From Phoronis australis (Eukaryota; Phoronida; Phoronidae), in NCBI GenBank assembly GCA_002633005.1, contig NMRA01000605.1, positions 131,819-186,741 on the forward strand: 54,923 nt of DNA, given 5' to 3'. The position numbers and the translations under genes are program-made. How positions within the stretch are numbered: position 1 is the first letter of the stretch; each line of letters opens with the position of its first letter. This document shows positions 41,989 to 52,540 of the stretch, one piece after another. The notes beneath the pieces were generated by a model that did not search any database, was not told the DNA's origin, and saw nothing but the letters and a program-made list of their open reading frames with translations.

Positions 41989-44900
41989 GTATGTCCTAAC
42001 AGCTTGAAAAACAGAAAGCCATCACGTTTTGTGACTTAACAGCTTCAGTGTTTGAGCCTTTTCGAAGCGACTCAAAGTCATGTGCTCTAGCCTCTATACT
42101 GCCAGTCATCAATCAATGAATGACTGTTAGAGACACAGCCACAGCCACAGGACTGTAGTGTAGGGTAGGCGTCTAGCGTAATATGTGAGACAAGGGTCGG
42201 GGTCTAATCTTTGTACTCGCAATCAAATTTCAAATTATTTTTGGTGTTTTGAGTTCTACTTCTGTATAAACTCCAGATAAGTATCTATTAGTCTGTGCTC
42301 CAGTGCATGATTGTGGTTTAGGAGTTTCTCTAGTACAAATTCACACTCAGTGACCCCTAAATTGGAACTAAGAAGTCGAAATTTCATGTTAGCAAGCTAA
42401 AACTTGGTAATTATTTACAGTGTGACAACATTGACCTTCACACATGATTTTGGTATTGTTCAATTCCATTTATGGTTCTCATTCCAAAAATATTGAATGT
42501 ATCCCCTACCGCGTTTCTTGATTACTATTTTATCGTCAAATTTGTGTTTGCTCCATTTCCCAGTTGACACCGCCATGTTCGCTCGACTCGAAATTATAGC
42601 AACACCTGTTGCTCAATGAAACAGCATCATCAATGCTGAATGGTGTTTGCCGGTGAGATTCCCCCTAAAGTTTTTTTAAGATAACATTTAGCAATAAGGG
42701 CAACATTTCACCCTTTTCCATGAATTTTTAGAATTGTGATCATTTTACCCCTTTTCCAGAAAATTGTCTGGAGTGAAACCCTTTTCGCAAATTTGGACCT
42801 TGCTGATTATTGTTAGCAGGTGCGTGCCAGGGTCACCATAAGAATTGGGACCATAGCTCGGACCCAGGATCGACGGGTCTCAGTCAGTATGAATTGAAAA
42901 GCATTGCTCTGCAGACTAGGGGTGTCAGTAAATTAGTTCAGGCCGTCAGATGACTCCTTCCATTGAATATGATGGTATCGCTACCGGGAAATACTGTAAA
43001 CAGAAATTTTGACGATAAAATACCAAGGGAGTGAGGTAGGAGACGTATTCGTGTATATTTGGAATGATAATGATGCGAGTAAACAAACAATATCAAAAGC
43101 TCGACATTTCGAATTCAGACTCAAACTTTTACTCTTAATGCTGGGGTCATCAAGAGTGAATTTGGATTACGGTAAAAATTCTTCAGTTTGGGACACATTA
43201 TGTCGGACAAGGTGAAATTTCATTTTGTCAGGTTGCTGAACAAAAACAGCTTTTCAGGAAAATTTACTGTACTTTTAGAATAGTTTTTATGGTGTAACTA
43301 TTGCCAAACAATATTTGGTAAAATTATTAAAACGTTACTGTTGCATTCAGCTGATACTTGCTTTAAATTCTGATCTGAGAAGTCATATATTTACCTGGTT
43401 TTGTTTAGAGGAAGACTTTCTTGTCTACTTCAAAATCCTCATGAACTGTGTATGTACCATGCCATTGTTTGTTGTTTTTGTAATATGACGCTATAGTTGC
43501 GACATGGTGGCATTAACTTCACTGTCTGACAAATTTCACACAGAAATGTTGTTCATTGCTGATAATGAAATGCTCGACATTACAAAGATGTTAAAACAAA
43601 CTGCTCATAACCTTGTGAACAGAGAATGATTTATCGAGGAATAAGGTGATAAGCAATTCTGTTTTGCTCAGAACATGTATAGTACGGCTCGATTCTCTCA
43701 TTTAGCTGCAGAAAAACAAAATAATATTTTTTTAGCATCGGCGCAGTATCCAATTGAGCCTACTCAAGGAAGAGTGAAGTTTTAAAGGCATGGCAATTAT
43801 TTCGTGTATGGTTTTGTTTGGGTTACTTTTTGCCACATGAAGCCAAAGCCATGCGTTAATATTTATCCAGCTTTATACCAAGGCTAACTGAGCAGTAATT
43901 AACTTAGGCAAGTGAATTTGTGAATTATGTATACTAACCTTTCATTTCAGATTTTCTTCCAATGAAGTGTGATGCTTGTTCAAGAATATTTTGGTACGTT
44001 CACAATCATTGTGTAGAAATGCTCATTATCACTCATTAATATTGTATAGTACTAAATGAACAACTAAATGTGAACTGAACACTTTGGTATTGTTTATGAC
44101 ATTGCGATATTCATAACTTATGAATACCAATTGATTTCAAGGAGCTATAAACCAGTTTTTTATCAAGAAACTAACTTGACTTATACTGCTATTGGCAGTG
44201 GTCTCGGCTTGCTTAGTTGTTCCTAAGTTATCGCTACTGAGAATGGTCTCGGCTTGTTTAGATGTTTCGCTCTCAGATGCTATGAGATAATTTCTAGGAT
44301 TGCGAATGACTGAAGAAATCACTTTCCATCTTGGCAAGGAACAAATAAAGATTTGTTTAATATTGGTTGGTAGTCTAAATCAGAAGTTAGTGCCTCCGGC
44401 TGAAGGTGAGCTTGTAACAGCTTTAAAGGCAGTCTAGTCTCTTTTTGTCGCTCCGAGTTTTTGGGAACCAGTTTAATTCACTGAGTAACGAGTATTGCTG
44501 AGTGATGCCTGCTTCTCAAACTCAGTGACCGTTAAGGATTATTATTGAGGGTACTGCCTTACTGGATTAGTGCTAACTGCAGTGTTTCGTCATTGCTACA
44601 TTCAATTCTCTTCCCATGCTAATGTGCCTACACCATTGAGATCATTTTACTGACATTGTAAGAACTAATTTTTTATAAATATTTTGTGATTTCATTGCAA
44701 TTAGCAAACCCACATTACTTGTTTCTTTTGTAGTAATGATCACATACAGTATGTAACCCACAAGTGTACAGAATCTTATAAAAAGGTATGTCCTAAAGTT
44801 AACTATTTGTGCACATGTACTGCTCATAAAATACAAATTGTTCAATAGAACTTGAATAACAATACTGAATCTTATTTGCTTTAGTAACCTTTGAAAAGTA

Positions 44901-47900
44901 CATTCAATCTTGGTGTGGGCCACTGTGGGGTGATCACATCTATTGCCTGCCAAGTGATGATCAAGGTGCACTATTTACCATGTTATGTATGACGTGAAAA
45001 GTTCATAACATATCTCAATTGCACTTTACTTTACAGACAATGATTTTAGTTCCCACATAGCACTTGCTGAATACTTTTCATTCAAATTCTTAAATTTGGG
45101 ACAAAAATTATGGCACAGATTGCCATTTTTATAATTATCCTAATTCAGAGGCTCACCAGAACACTGTGAATACTAAAATTGTTCCTGAGTGTTGTCTTGT
45201 TATAGATATACTTCACAAACCATGCTAAGAGCGAAATACAATGTCCTGGCAAGTTATTTTTGTTGATGGTAAATTCTTAGAAAATGTTGCCCTGCATCCG
45301 TATTCAGAGTAGAGCTATGGAAGGCAAAATGGAAAGACTTACAACCTCCTCTCTTGGCCCACATTAGCTTACTGTTCAATGTCAATCGTATGCCCTGAGT
45401 CACTGCTTGCCCATGGAGATTTTGTATGGCTTGATCATCTATGTTCAGCCGCTCCAATCACTGTTTATATGATACTTTGCAAACCACACAATGAATGTTA
45501 TACAAAAATACTGTTCTCTGTAGTAGCTTGAGACTATATTTGGGGTCATTAGGTGTTCTCTTGGTAACTACACGGGTTTGAATTGCCCCTAAATTGCATA
45601 TTTTCTGAAAGCATGATTCACTATTTCAGAGGTAATTTCTTTTCTTGAGTGTTGTGTTGTCTTCACAGGATAACCAGGTTCCTGTGTGCCCCTTATGTAA
45701 CAAGCCTATTCCATTACGTAAGGGGGAAGTAGCAGACATGGTAGTGGGACAACATATAGATACTGACTGCCAGTCAGACCCAGCAAAGGAGCGAAGAAAG
45801 GTTGGTGTAAAAGGTTTTCAGACCCTCAGGGGTTCTTAATCCTTATCATCACAAAATGTAACAAATTATTCAGTAGTCAGGATATCTTAGACAAAGCTGC
45901 TAGTTGCTTTTCATACGCTTAATAAGTATTGTTGTCTTACAGTGTCTGACGTTAAGAAAACTCCCAACTCACAATTGGCGAGTCGGGTAAAATCTCAGCT
46001 CGCCATTTTGCATTTGAGGTCGCCAAATTTCAGTACCATAGACGTCCGATAGGTGTCGCTTGCGATGCGGCCCATTGTGATGCTTACGACTAGGTCTAAT
46101 AGGTCACGACCAAAAACAATGAAAAAGAAACGTAGCTCGCCACCATTTTCACCCCGCCACTATTCTCCCCTTGTTGCAACTGTTATGTCCCCCCACGCCC
46201 ATAGGTGTTTATTCAGAAAATTATGGTGAATAAACGCCCGCGGGCTTTTATTTGGTGTTAAAACTTCTAGTGTTGAGTATCCAGATAGTGGGGGTATTTA
46301 TTTGGAAAATTTCCTTTTGAAAACCCACTCAGCGTCAACTCTTTGCCACAAACTCAGTTTTTTTGGGCATTTATCATTTATGAAAACCAACAAAATGTTC
46401 GCAAACTATGCGTTTATTAGCATAAAATTTAAAAACAATTTTTTAAGTAAAAATGTCAAGCTATGACTTTCTGTTTACATGCCCCCCTTTTCCGAAAAAA
46501 AAAACGTCCCAGCATTTGTTTGGTGCTACTAAAATGCCTGAAAATTTTCATTTTCCAAATACATTGCCCATGGGCGTATCTACGGAAAATCTCGGTATCT
46601 CCCGTCTTCCCAATAGCCTCCCTCTGTGGTCATTATTATCTCCCCCTTTTCCCGCCACCACTGTTTCCTCCGGCCACTACTATTCCTTCCGCTGGCTTTA
46701 ATTTTGTCTCCGGGCAGGGTGCAATCCTGCGCCTTAAACTGGGTGTTGCAGATTCTTTCATCGCCATTGTCATGAAAAGCAGACGAGGAAGTCACAGAAG
46801 CTCAAATCTCTCTTTGCCGAAGTTCACGACCTCCAGAGAGTTGTTAATCACTTGCCTGTGTAGGAGGGGCTGTTTGAGCATATTTTTTTCAAGCACCTGT
46901 GGACTGACAAGATCGACAGATGGCGATTAAAGTTGAATGGTGCTGATCATTTTTCACGGGTTTTTTGTTTTACAAGTATTGGAACGACATTGTCGTAAAC
47001 TGAGGTCGCATTTAGTGAGTTGAGCAACGTAAAACTAAAGTCGCATTTGGCAAGTAAGCCTCGAGCTCAGGTGGCCAACTGCAATTTCAGCTCGCAAAAT
47101 GTGAGCTGGCACTCGCCAAATCGAACCCTGTCTTATACGGTGTTAAAGCAGCATTTTACCCTGCTAAAAAGGAAAATCAAATTAGTCCTCTCATAAAATC
47201 TTTACGTGTAATGTTCATCACTGTATTTCTGTTTTCAATATGAATATGGAAAAAAGAAAACGCTTAATATTTTATTGGGGTTGATCAGCCCAAATACAAA
47301 AATGGTGCATCATAAAAGAGTCACTTAAATCTCTGTGTCCGTGTTTGATACTGGTGGCTGTTTTCTCATTACACTTTGAGTTATTTTAATATGCCAGCAT
47401 GACTCTGTATGGTTCTTGATATGCAAGTGATTTTATTAACATTCACAGTATGGGGCCCTAACACATTTGAAGTATTGCATATAGTCAACTTTTCACATTA
47501 AGTGTCACATTATGCAAAATTTTATTGATGTAGCAGTTGCCATTGACTTGAACACTAAACAAGGTCATTTCTGGAAATGCACTATGGTTTGTACGTGTGT
47601 GAAAACCAAGTATTATGATACTTGAATTTCTATGTGAAAAGATTGGTTTTTGAGTCTGTGCTTATCTAAAGAGATAATTCATTTGAAACTACAATGAAAT
47701 TTTGCCATTGTGGTTTGTTTTTTAAGGGCTCCAAACGTGAATGCACACATTTTTTGAAAAAATATTTTCTGATGGTAGCTATAGTACAGAACTTGAACAA
47801 GGTGAAGGTTTAATTTGATGTGTTGCATATTTTTAATAAGAAAATGAGAAAACTAAGCTTGTCCACCATATTGTGTCCTGTAAGATTTTACTGTATCTCA

Positions 47901-50900
47901 GTACTGTGTACTTGCATTCAGCTGGTATCCCTGTTTTACTATATTTCTCTCCAGCCCTCCAGTTAATGTGCAAACTTTATAAATGTTAACAACATTCTAA
48001 ACCATTGGTTTGTTGCTGGTTAACAGGTGTACACAAATCGATGTAACTTCAAAAGTTGTAAGCAGAAGGAACTAGTGCCAGTCAAGTGTGATAAGTGTAA
48101 CCTCAACTTCTGTCTACGACATCGTCATGAGAGTGACCACAGTTGTAAAGGCTTCCAAGGAACAGGACGAGGCATGTCTTCTGCTGGGTATGTTATCTCA
48201 GAAATTTGTTGGTTTCTTCCTGGGAAGGATTCTGAGAGCCAGTGAGAGAGACAGCATCTAGGTGTTAATCTACCTGTATTTATGTAGGCTTGCTCCTAGT
48301 GCAGTTCTCGGGTGCTGTTGAATGATCAGTGCTCCAGTTCAAGGGATTTCATCTGCGGAACTGCATTGTGGGGCAGTTGTTGGCTCATGAACATAGAGTG
48401 ACATCACAGATAACCTGTGGACATAAAACTTGATTCTGTGATGGTGATATTTACTTCAGGGTGATTAGAGGGCACGTGCCTTGAGAATCTTTTCGCAAGA
48501 AAAATGTGCAAATTTATGTATATTAAGTCAATGCATTTTATTGCTTTTTTCAGTGCTTTTTACAATATGGTTGCTTATAGTCTCACTCGTTGACCATGTT
48601 GCAGGGGACCTGTGCTCTCAAGTGACAATTGTTGTTTCACTACATTGTTCACATATCACCAAGTTATCTGTGATGTCGTCAGAAGTTTACGAGCTGACAA
48701 CTGTTTCACAATGGATTTAAAATCCAACATCAGTGTCGCTTATTGAATAAATTTTGCCATTGCCATAGATGAAGTATAGACTGATTGGCGCAGGATACTT
48801 TGGTTTCGTCAACTTTGCTAGGTGATCACTCAGTTTAAATTCTAGCCAAAGCAGCAAACCATTGGAATTTAACACTACCTTTTTGTTTTTGTTGCATAAC
48901 AATTGCTAGTTTTGTTCCTTATCGAAGGAAATTTCAAGATGCATCGATCTTACAGTGCCGCTGCAGTACAGCGCCAACTGCCTAGTAAAGCTGGGGTCTC
49001 AAAAAAACCTCAGCAGACCTCTCTCTCAGGATATGGCGCTCAGCTGAATAGGGAGCGTCAAGCAAGGGCTGCACAGAGATCTATGCAAGGACAGGGACCT
49101 GGGTCAAATGCTAGAGGTCAACCTGTTGGGTCATACCAGGCTGGCTTGGTGAGTGGCTGTTTAGTATTCATTGGTGAAATACTGAACATTATCCATTGAT
49201 TTAATGAATGAAGAATGTAAAACAGGGTTAATGTACTGTATCTGTTGCATTTATGGAAACTTACTTAAAATGAGATGAAATCTTCTGTTTATTTGCATGT
49301 TAGTTGCTTATCATTCTAGAAAATATAATTTACAATGGTAGCCCTGTGAGCAACAAAAAGAACAATGAAAGTGGCCAAATATGGACTTTAATGTACAAAA
49401 CTAGGGAATAAGTTATTGAAAAGAAAAATTGTTTTAAAGAAATATGCATACATTTGTGTTGTGAAACCATTTTAGGTGACAAATTTTTGTTATAATTAAA
49501 TGTTGTGTTAATTCAGTCGTACACTCAAAGTGAAACCTATTGCCCAGATGTTACGAACAGTACCACCGAGAACATTTTACTAACTCAGGCTATATTTGTC
49601 TTTCTAGTGTATCTGGTCTCATTCAACCAACACACACATATCTGTTATAGGCAACCCACATTTCTTTGTTTTCTGTCTATCCATGCCCTGATTCACCCTA
49701 CTCAGTCCAGTTGTATGTCAACTTAGTTTTTCATCTTTTACCACAGTCTGAAAGTGAAGCTATGACCCGAGCATTACAGCTGTCATTAGCTGAAAGTCAG
49801 CCCAACACAGGGGGTCCTCCTGAGAAGTAAGTGAACATCTGCCACGGTTTGTGATTTTATTGTATTGATAGCTGTTTCCAACTTCAAATTTCATTACAAG
49901 TTTTGCATCATCACGCCAGTATGTTCTTGTCATGGCGGTTTGTTAGTGAACTTCTTCTATGAAGCTAGGAAAGAGAATGAAATCTCAAATCTGAATACAT
50001 AGGGTCATGTTGTATAAAACATCAAGATATGACACCCATGCAAAGTAGACAACTGTTGATTCAATGATTTTAGATTGTTTCAAGTGTCCATTCTAATCTT
50101 CAAACTCTGCCGTTGACTTCTGAGCATTTGATAATGGTGTTGTCATCCCCTTTGAGTTGGGCGATAGCCTGTTGTTACCTTTTAGCTATTGTTGGTCAGT
50201 TTTGTATATTTTACTTATTGTGAAACGTATTTTGAACCTTCTTAATATATTTTTGATAAAACACAAGAGTCTATGAATCCTTAAATAAGATGCTGCAAGT
50301 TAGTCGCACAATCCAAACGCTGTGTCTTATTGACTGAATTGACGATTACTTGGTAATACTTTCCATGTCTGTTCTTGCTTCATTGCTCAAGAATCTGAGA
50401 GCGTCTTGGAGATTGAGCACAATAATAGGAACAGAATAACGAGAGAGCATAGCTTACTCAGATATTTTTTTAAATTGCTCACTGCGTCTCACTTCTAGTT
50501 AGAGGAATTTTCATTTCATCTTAATATTCTTTACACAATATTTTCAAAGATGCCTTTCATAGTGAAATAAAGTGAAATGGCTATAAATGTCTTCAAAATG
50601 TTCTTCTTTTAAGTTTTCTGTTTTATTTCCAGTTCACAAAATAATGAGGATGAAGATCTGGCATTGGCTCGTGCAATAGCAGCCAGTGAACAAGAAGCAG
50701 CCTGGGTAAGAGTCAGCCTAATGTAATATCAAAACATGTTGTCGTGTTATTTTGGATGGAATTACACAGGGACCTAATTTAGTGGTTGTTTTTGCAGATG
50801 GAACTTACTTAGAAGTATTTTCTTAGGGAATTTTAACTTTCCAAGTTTATCTTTAGATATGGCGAATATTTTACTCTCTCGGTCTAGTTGGGCCCAAGTT

Positions 50901-51509
50901 GACTCATTAAAAATGTTTCATATTCTGACCCATGCACAATAGCAGTATTTGAACTTCTTGCAAAACTGTTTTACTAAATTTGACTTGGTGCAATTTACTC
51001 TTGGAGCCGGGCAGTCACATCTTTGAAAACCATTGGTTTGATTCATGTTTTGGTTTTAGTTGGCATTCCTAATTTCCGTGTAAGACTGAATGGATTTATT
51101 GGTTCAGTGAGAGGATTCATCATCGCTACATTGTTTACTCCTGTTTGAATTTTGTAATTTTGGCTTGACCTAGTTAGCTCTGTGTGGGACTTTAATTCTG
51201 TTATAATGCTTCACCAATTTTGATTGAAAACAGTCGTCAAAATTAGTCTCTTTTCATTTCTCAAAGGCTTCTAAACATATTTCTAAAGACTTGGTGGTAA
51301 AAGATAATAAAGTTTTTATTTGTCAGTACATATCTTTCATCAAAAAATGTAACATTGCACATTCCACCATATTGTGTCCTGAATTATCATGATTTTACAA
51401 CTGCTGTGCACTTATATTTTTACAGCAGCAGCACCAACAGCAGCAGCACCAACAGCAGCAGCAAAGACAAGCAAGTCAACAGAAGGAGTCATCGTGTGCT
51501 CTGTCTTAA
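41934..51509 (+). CDS. ZFAND2B: AN1-type zinc finger and ubiquitin-binding protein, ZFAND2B/AIRAPL-like (multi-exon)
   Basis: Exons encode MEFPDLGKHCSESTCKRLD then FLPMKCDACSRIFC, NDHIQYVTHKC, PVCPLCNKPIPLRKGE, HIDTDCQSDPAK, a second AN1 finger RCNFKSCKQKELVPVKC to CLRHRHESDHSC, an Ala/Gln-rich linker, two ubiquitin-interacting motifs (EAMTRALQLSLAES and DEDLALARAIAASE), a glutamine-rich stretch and the C-terminus SSCALS. Two AN1 fingers plus two UIMs plus a C-terminal CaaX box (CALS) identify the ZFAND2B type and not ZFAND2A, which lacks the tail. The family works with p97/VCP and the proteasome on translocating and misfolded proteins; the prenylated tail anchors it to the ER membrane. Exons: 41934-41988, 43951-43993, 44734-44785, 45669-45800, 48027-48187, 48928 or 48939-49148, 49747-49826, 50633-50705, 51426-51509. 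The join between 48187 and the next exon is not in phase, so one small exon is probably missed. Confidence 0.92.
43750..43910 (-). repeat. Dispersed repeat family, fragment C
   Basis: It shares CTACTCAAGGAAGAGTGAAG and the downstream stretch ending ACCAAGGCTAACTG with copy B. It lies in ZFAND2B intron 1, about 40 bases before exon 2. Confidence 0.55.
43951..43993 (+). CDS. ZFAND2B: ZFAND2B exon 2 (first AN1 finger)
   Basis: 43 bases, phase 1 to 2, acceptor TTTCATTTCAG. It encodes FLPMKCDACSRIF. Confidence 0.93.
44734..44785 (+). CDS. ZFAND2B: ZFAND2B exon 3 (end of first AN1 finger)
   Basis: 52 bases, phase 2 to 0. It encodes CNDHIQYVTHKCTESYKK, giving the last zinc ligands. Confidence 0.93.
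45669..45800 (+). CDS. ZFAND2B: ZFAND2B exon 4 (inter-finger C2HC-like segment)
   Basis: 132 bases, phase 0 to 0. It encodes DNQVPVCPLCNKPIPLRKG through HIDTDCQSDPAKERRK, matching human VPVCPLCNVPVPVARGE and HIDRDCRSDPAQ. Confidence 0.96.
45938..47125. mobile_element. ZFAND2B: hAT-like non-autonomous insertion in a ZFAND2B intron
   Basis: The left end CAGTGTCTGACG and the inverse of the right end CAGGGTTCGATTTGGCGAG both begin CAG as hAT ends do, and sub-terminal blocks rich in GGCGAG and CAGCTCGC recur near both ends. GTCTTA flanks both sides. No transposase domain is visible. Confidence 0.5.
48027..48187 (+). CDS. ZFAND2B: ZFAND2B exon 5 (second AN1 finger)
   Basis: 161 bases, phase 0 in and phase 2 out. 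It encodes VYTNRCNFKSCKQKELV through HESDHSCKGFQGTGRG. All eight zinc ligands of the AN1 pattern are present. Confidence 0.96.
48928..49148 (+). CDS. ZFAND2B: ZFAND2B exon 6 or 7 (Ala/Gln-rich linker)
   Basis: It encodes MHRSYSAAAVQRQLPSK through PVGSYQAGL and ends in phase 0 at GTGAGT, in frame with the first UIM exon. The acceptor may be at 48927 (better pyrimidine tract, phase 1) or 48938. Neither fits the phase 2 end of the preceding exon. Confidence 0.75.
49747..49826 (+). CDS. ZFAND2B: ZFAND2B exon with first ubiquitin-interacting motif
   Basis: 80 bases, phase 0 to 2. It encodes SESEAMTRALQLSLAESQP; the acidic start, central Ala-Leu and Ser of a UIM are all present. Confidence 0.93.
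50633..50705 (+). CDS. ZFAND2B: ZFAND2B exon with second ubiquitin-interacting motif
   Basis: 73 bases, phase 2 to 0. It encodes SQNNEDEDLALARAIAASE, matching human EEEDLALAQALSASE. Confidence 0.93.
51426..51509 (+). CDS. ZFAND2B: ZFAND2B last exon (polyglutamine tail and CaaX box)
   Basis: 84 bases, 28 codons including TAA at 51507-51509. It encodes a Gln/His-rich run and ends KESSCALS. The final CALS is a CaaX prenylation motif; the terminal serine favours farnesylation. A second AG three bases into the CAG run gives an alternative acceptor. Confidence 0.9.
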   Translation, partial: QQHQQQQHQQQQQRQASQQKESSCALS

Positions 51510-52540
51510 ATGTGAAAGTGGAGCAAAGAATGTCAAACTGTCTTTTGTTATGTCCAATACTGTTATTTATTCAATGAATTAGTAACCATGCAGTGATGTT
51601 TTAAAACAAATTTTTAGAAATTTGACTAAATATTTTTCTTTTGTGTGTAATATGAGATAAATGGTGGGATTTTTAAGTTCCTAAGAAAGAAGTCCACACT
51701 TATGAGTTCATTTCTATCCTGTACACATTACAAATATGAAGTTATTCATTTATATTTCCTAATTTGTGTCCCATGAACAAGTTTCCTAGCCCAACTTTCT
51801 CTTGTAAAAACGATGTCGCCGAAAGGACTGTGTGAATTACAGTTAACTGGTGCAGTTTGTGTAATAACTTACACCAAATCTTTGTGCCCAGACCTTCGCA
51901 TAAGTTGCCTGTGGGTGCAATGTCAAGAGGGAAGTACTGCTCTTCATACCTGGACAGTTTACCTCAATCAAGCATTTAACTCTTGTCTGTTGTGTATAGA
52001 GTGGCTTCCTTCATATCATTTTTGCCTGGACATTTGTAACAGGTTTGATTTTTGGATGCTCTGACAGCTGATTGGAGCAATTTCCCCCTGGGTGGACCTG
52101 AATTGAGCCAATTGTTTTCTGGTAACAGCTCTAATTGATAGGTGTCACTGGTAGATATAATTGTTAAGTTTTGTTTTATTTTCCTGTCGGTGTAGTGCAT
52201 GTGGTGTAAGCCTTTTGTTGATTTATTATAAATATCAATATTTTAATACTTTATTGAATTGTTGAACCTTATTGTATATTGTATTTACAACATTGTAAGG
52301 TATGGCATGCAAGTGATGTAACATTATTTCTGTTGTCCTCATTCAATGTATAATAGAAGACTTCCAGAAAGCAGTGGGGGCTCATCACCTGAGATTGATG
52401 ACTATCGCCACCTGGCTGTACCAAGAAGTACTTGGTCTTGGCAGTGGGTGGCATGGTGGAATGTTTGACTTTGTAAAAAGTCCCTTTTACAATGTGTGTG
52501 TTTAAAGGTGATGCGTTTAAAATAAAAGTAAATTGCTTCT
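51510..52540 (+). other. ZFAND2B: ZFAND2B 3-prime UTR, probable
   Basis: No coding sequence is recognised after the stop codon. An AATAAA at 52521-52526 is a candidate polyadenylation signal; the true cleavage site is not known. Confidence 0.4.

Noticed and set aside
46463-46930. 155-codon ORF inside a ZFAND2B intron
   Set aside because: Overlapping frames are open too, the peptide is low-complexity, and it lies within a probable mobile element.
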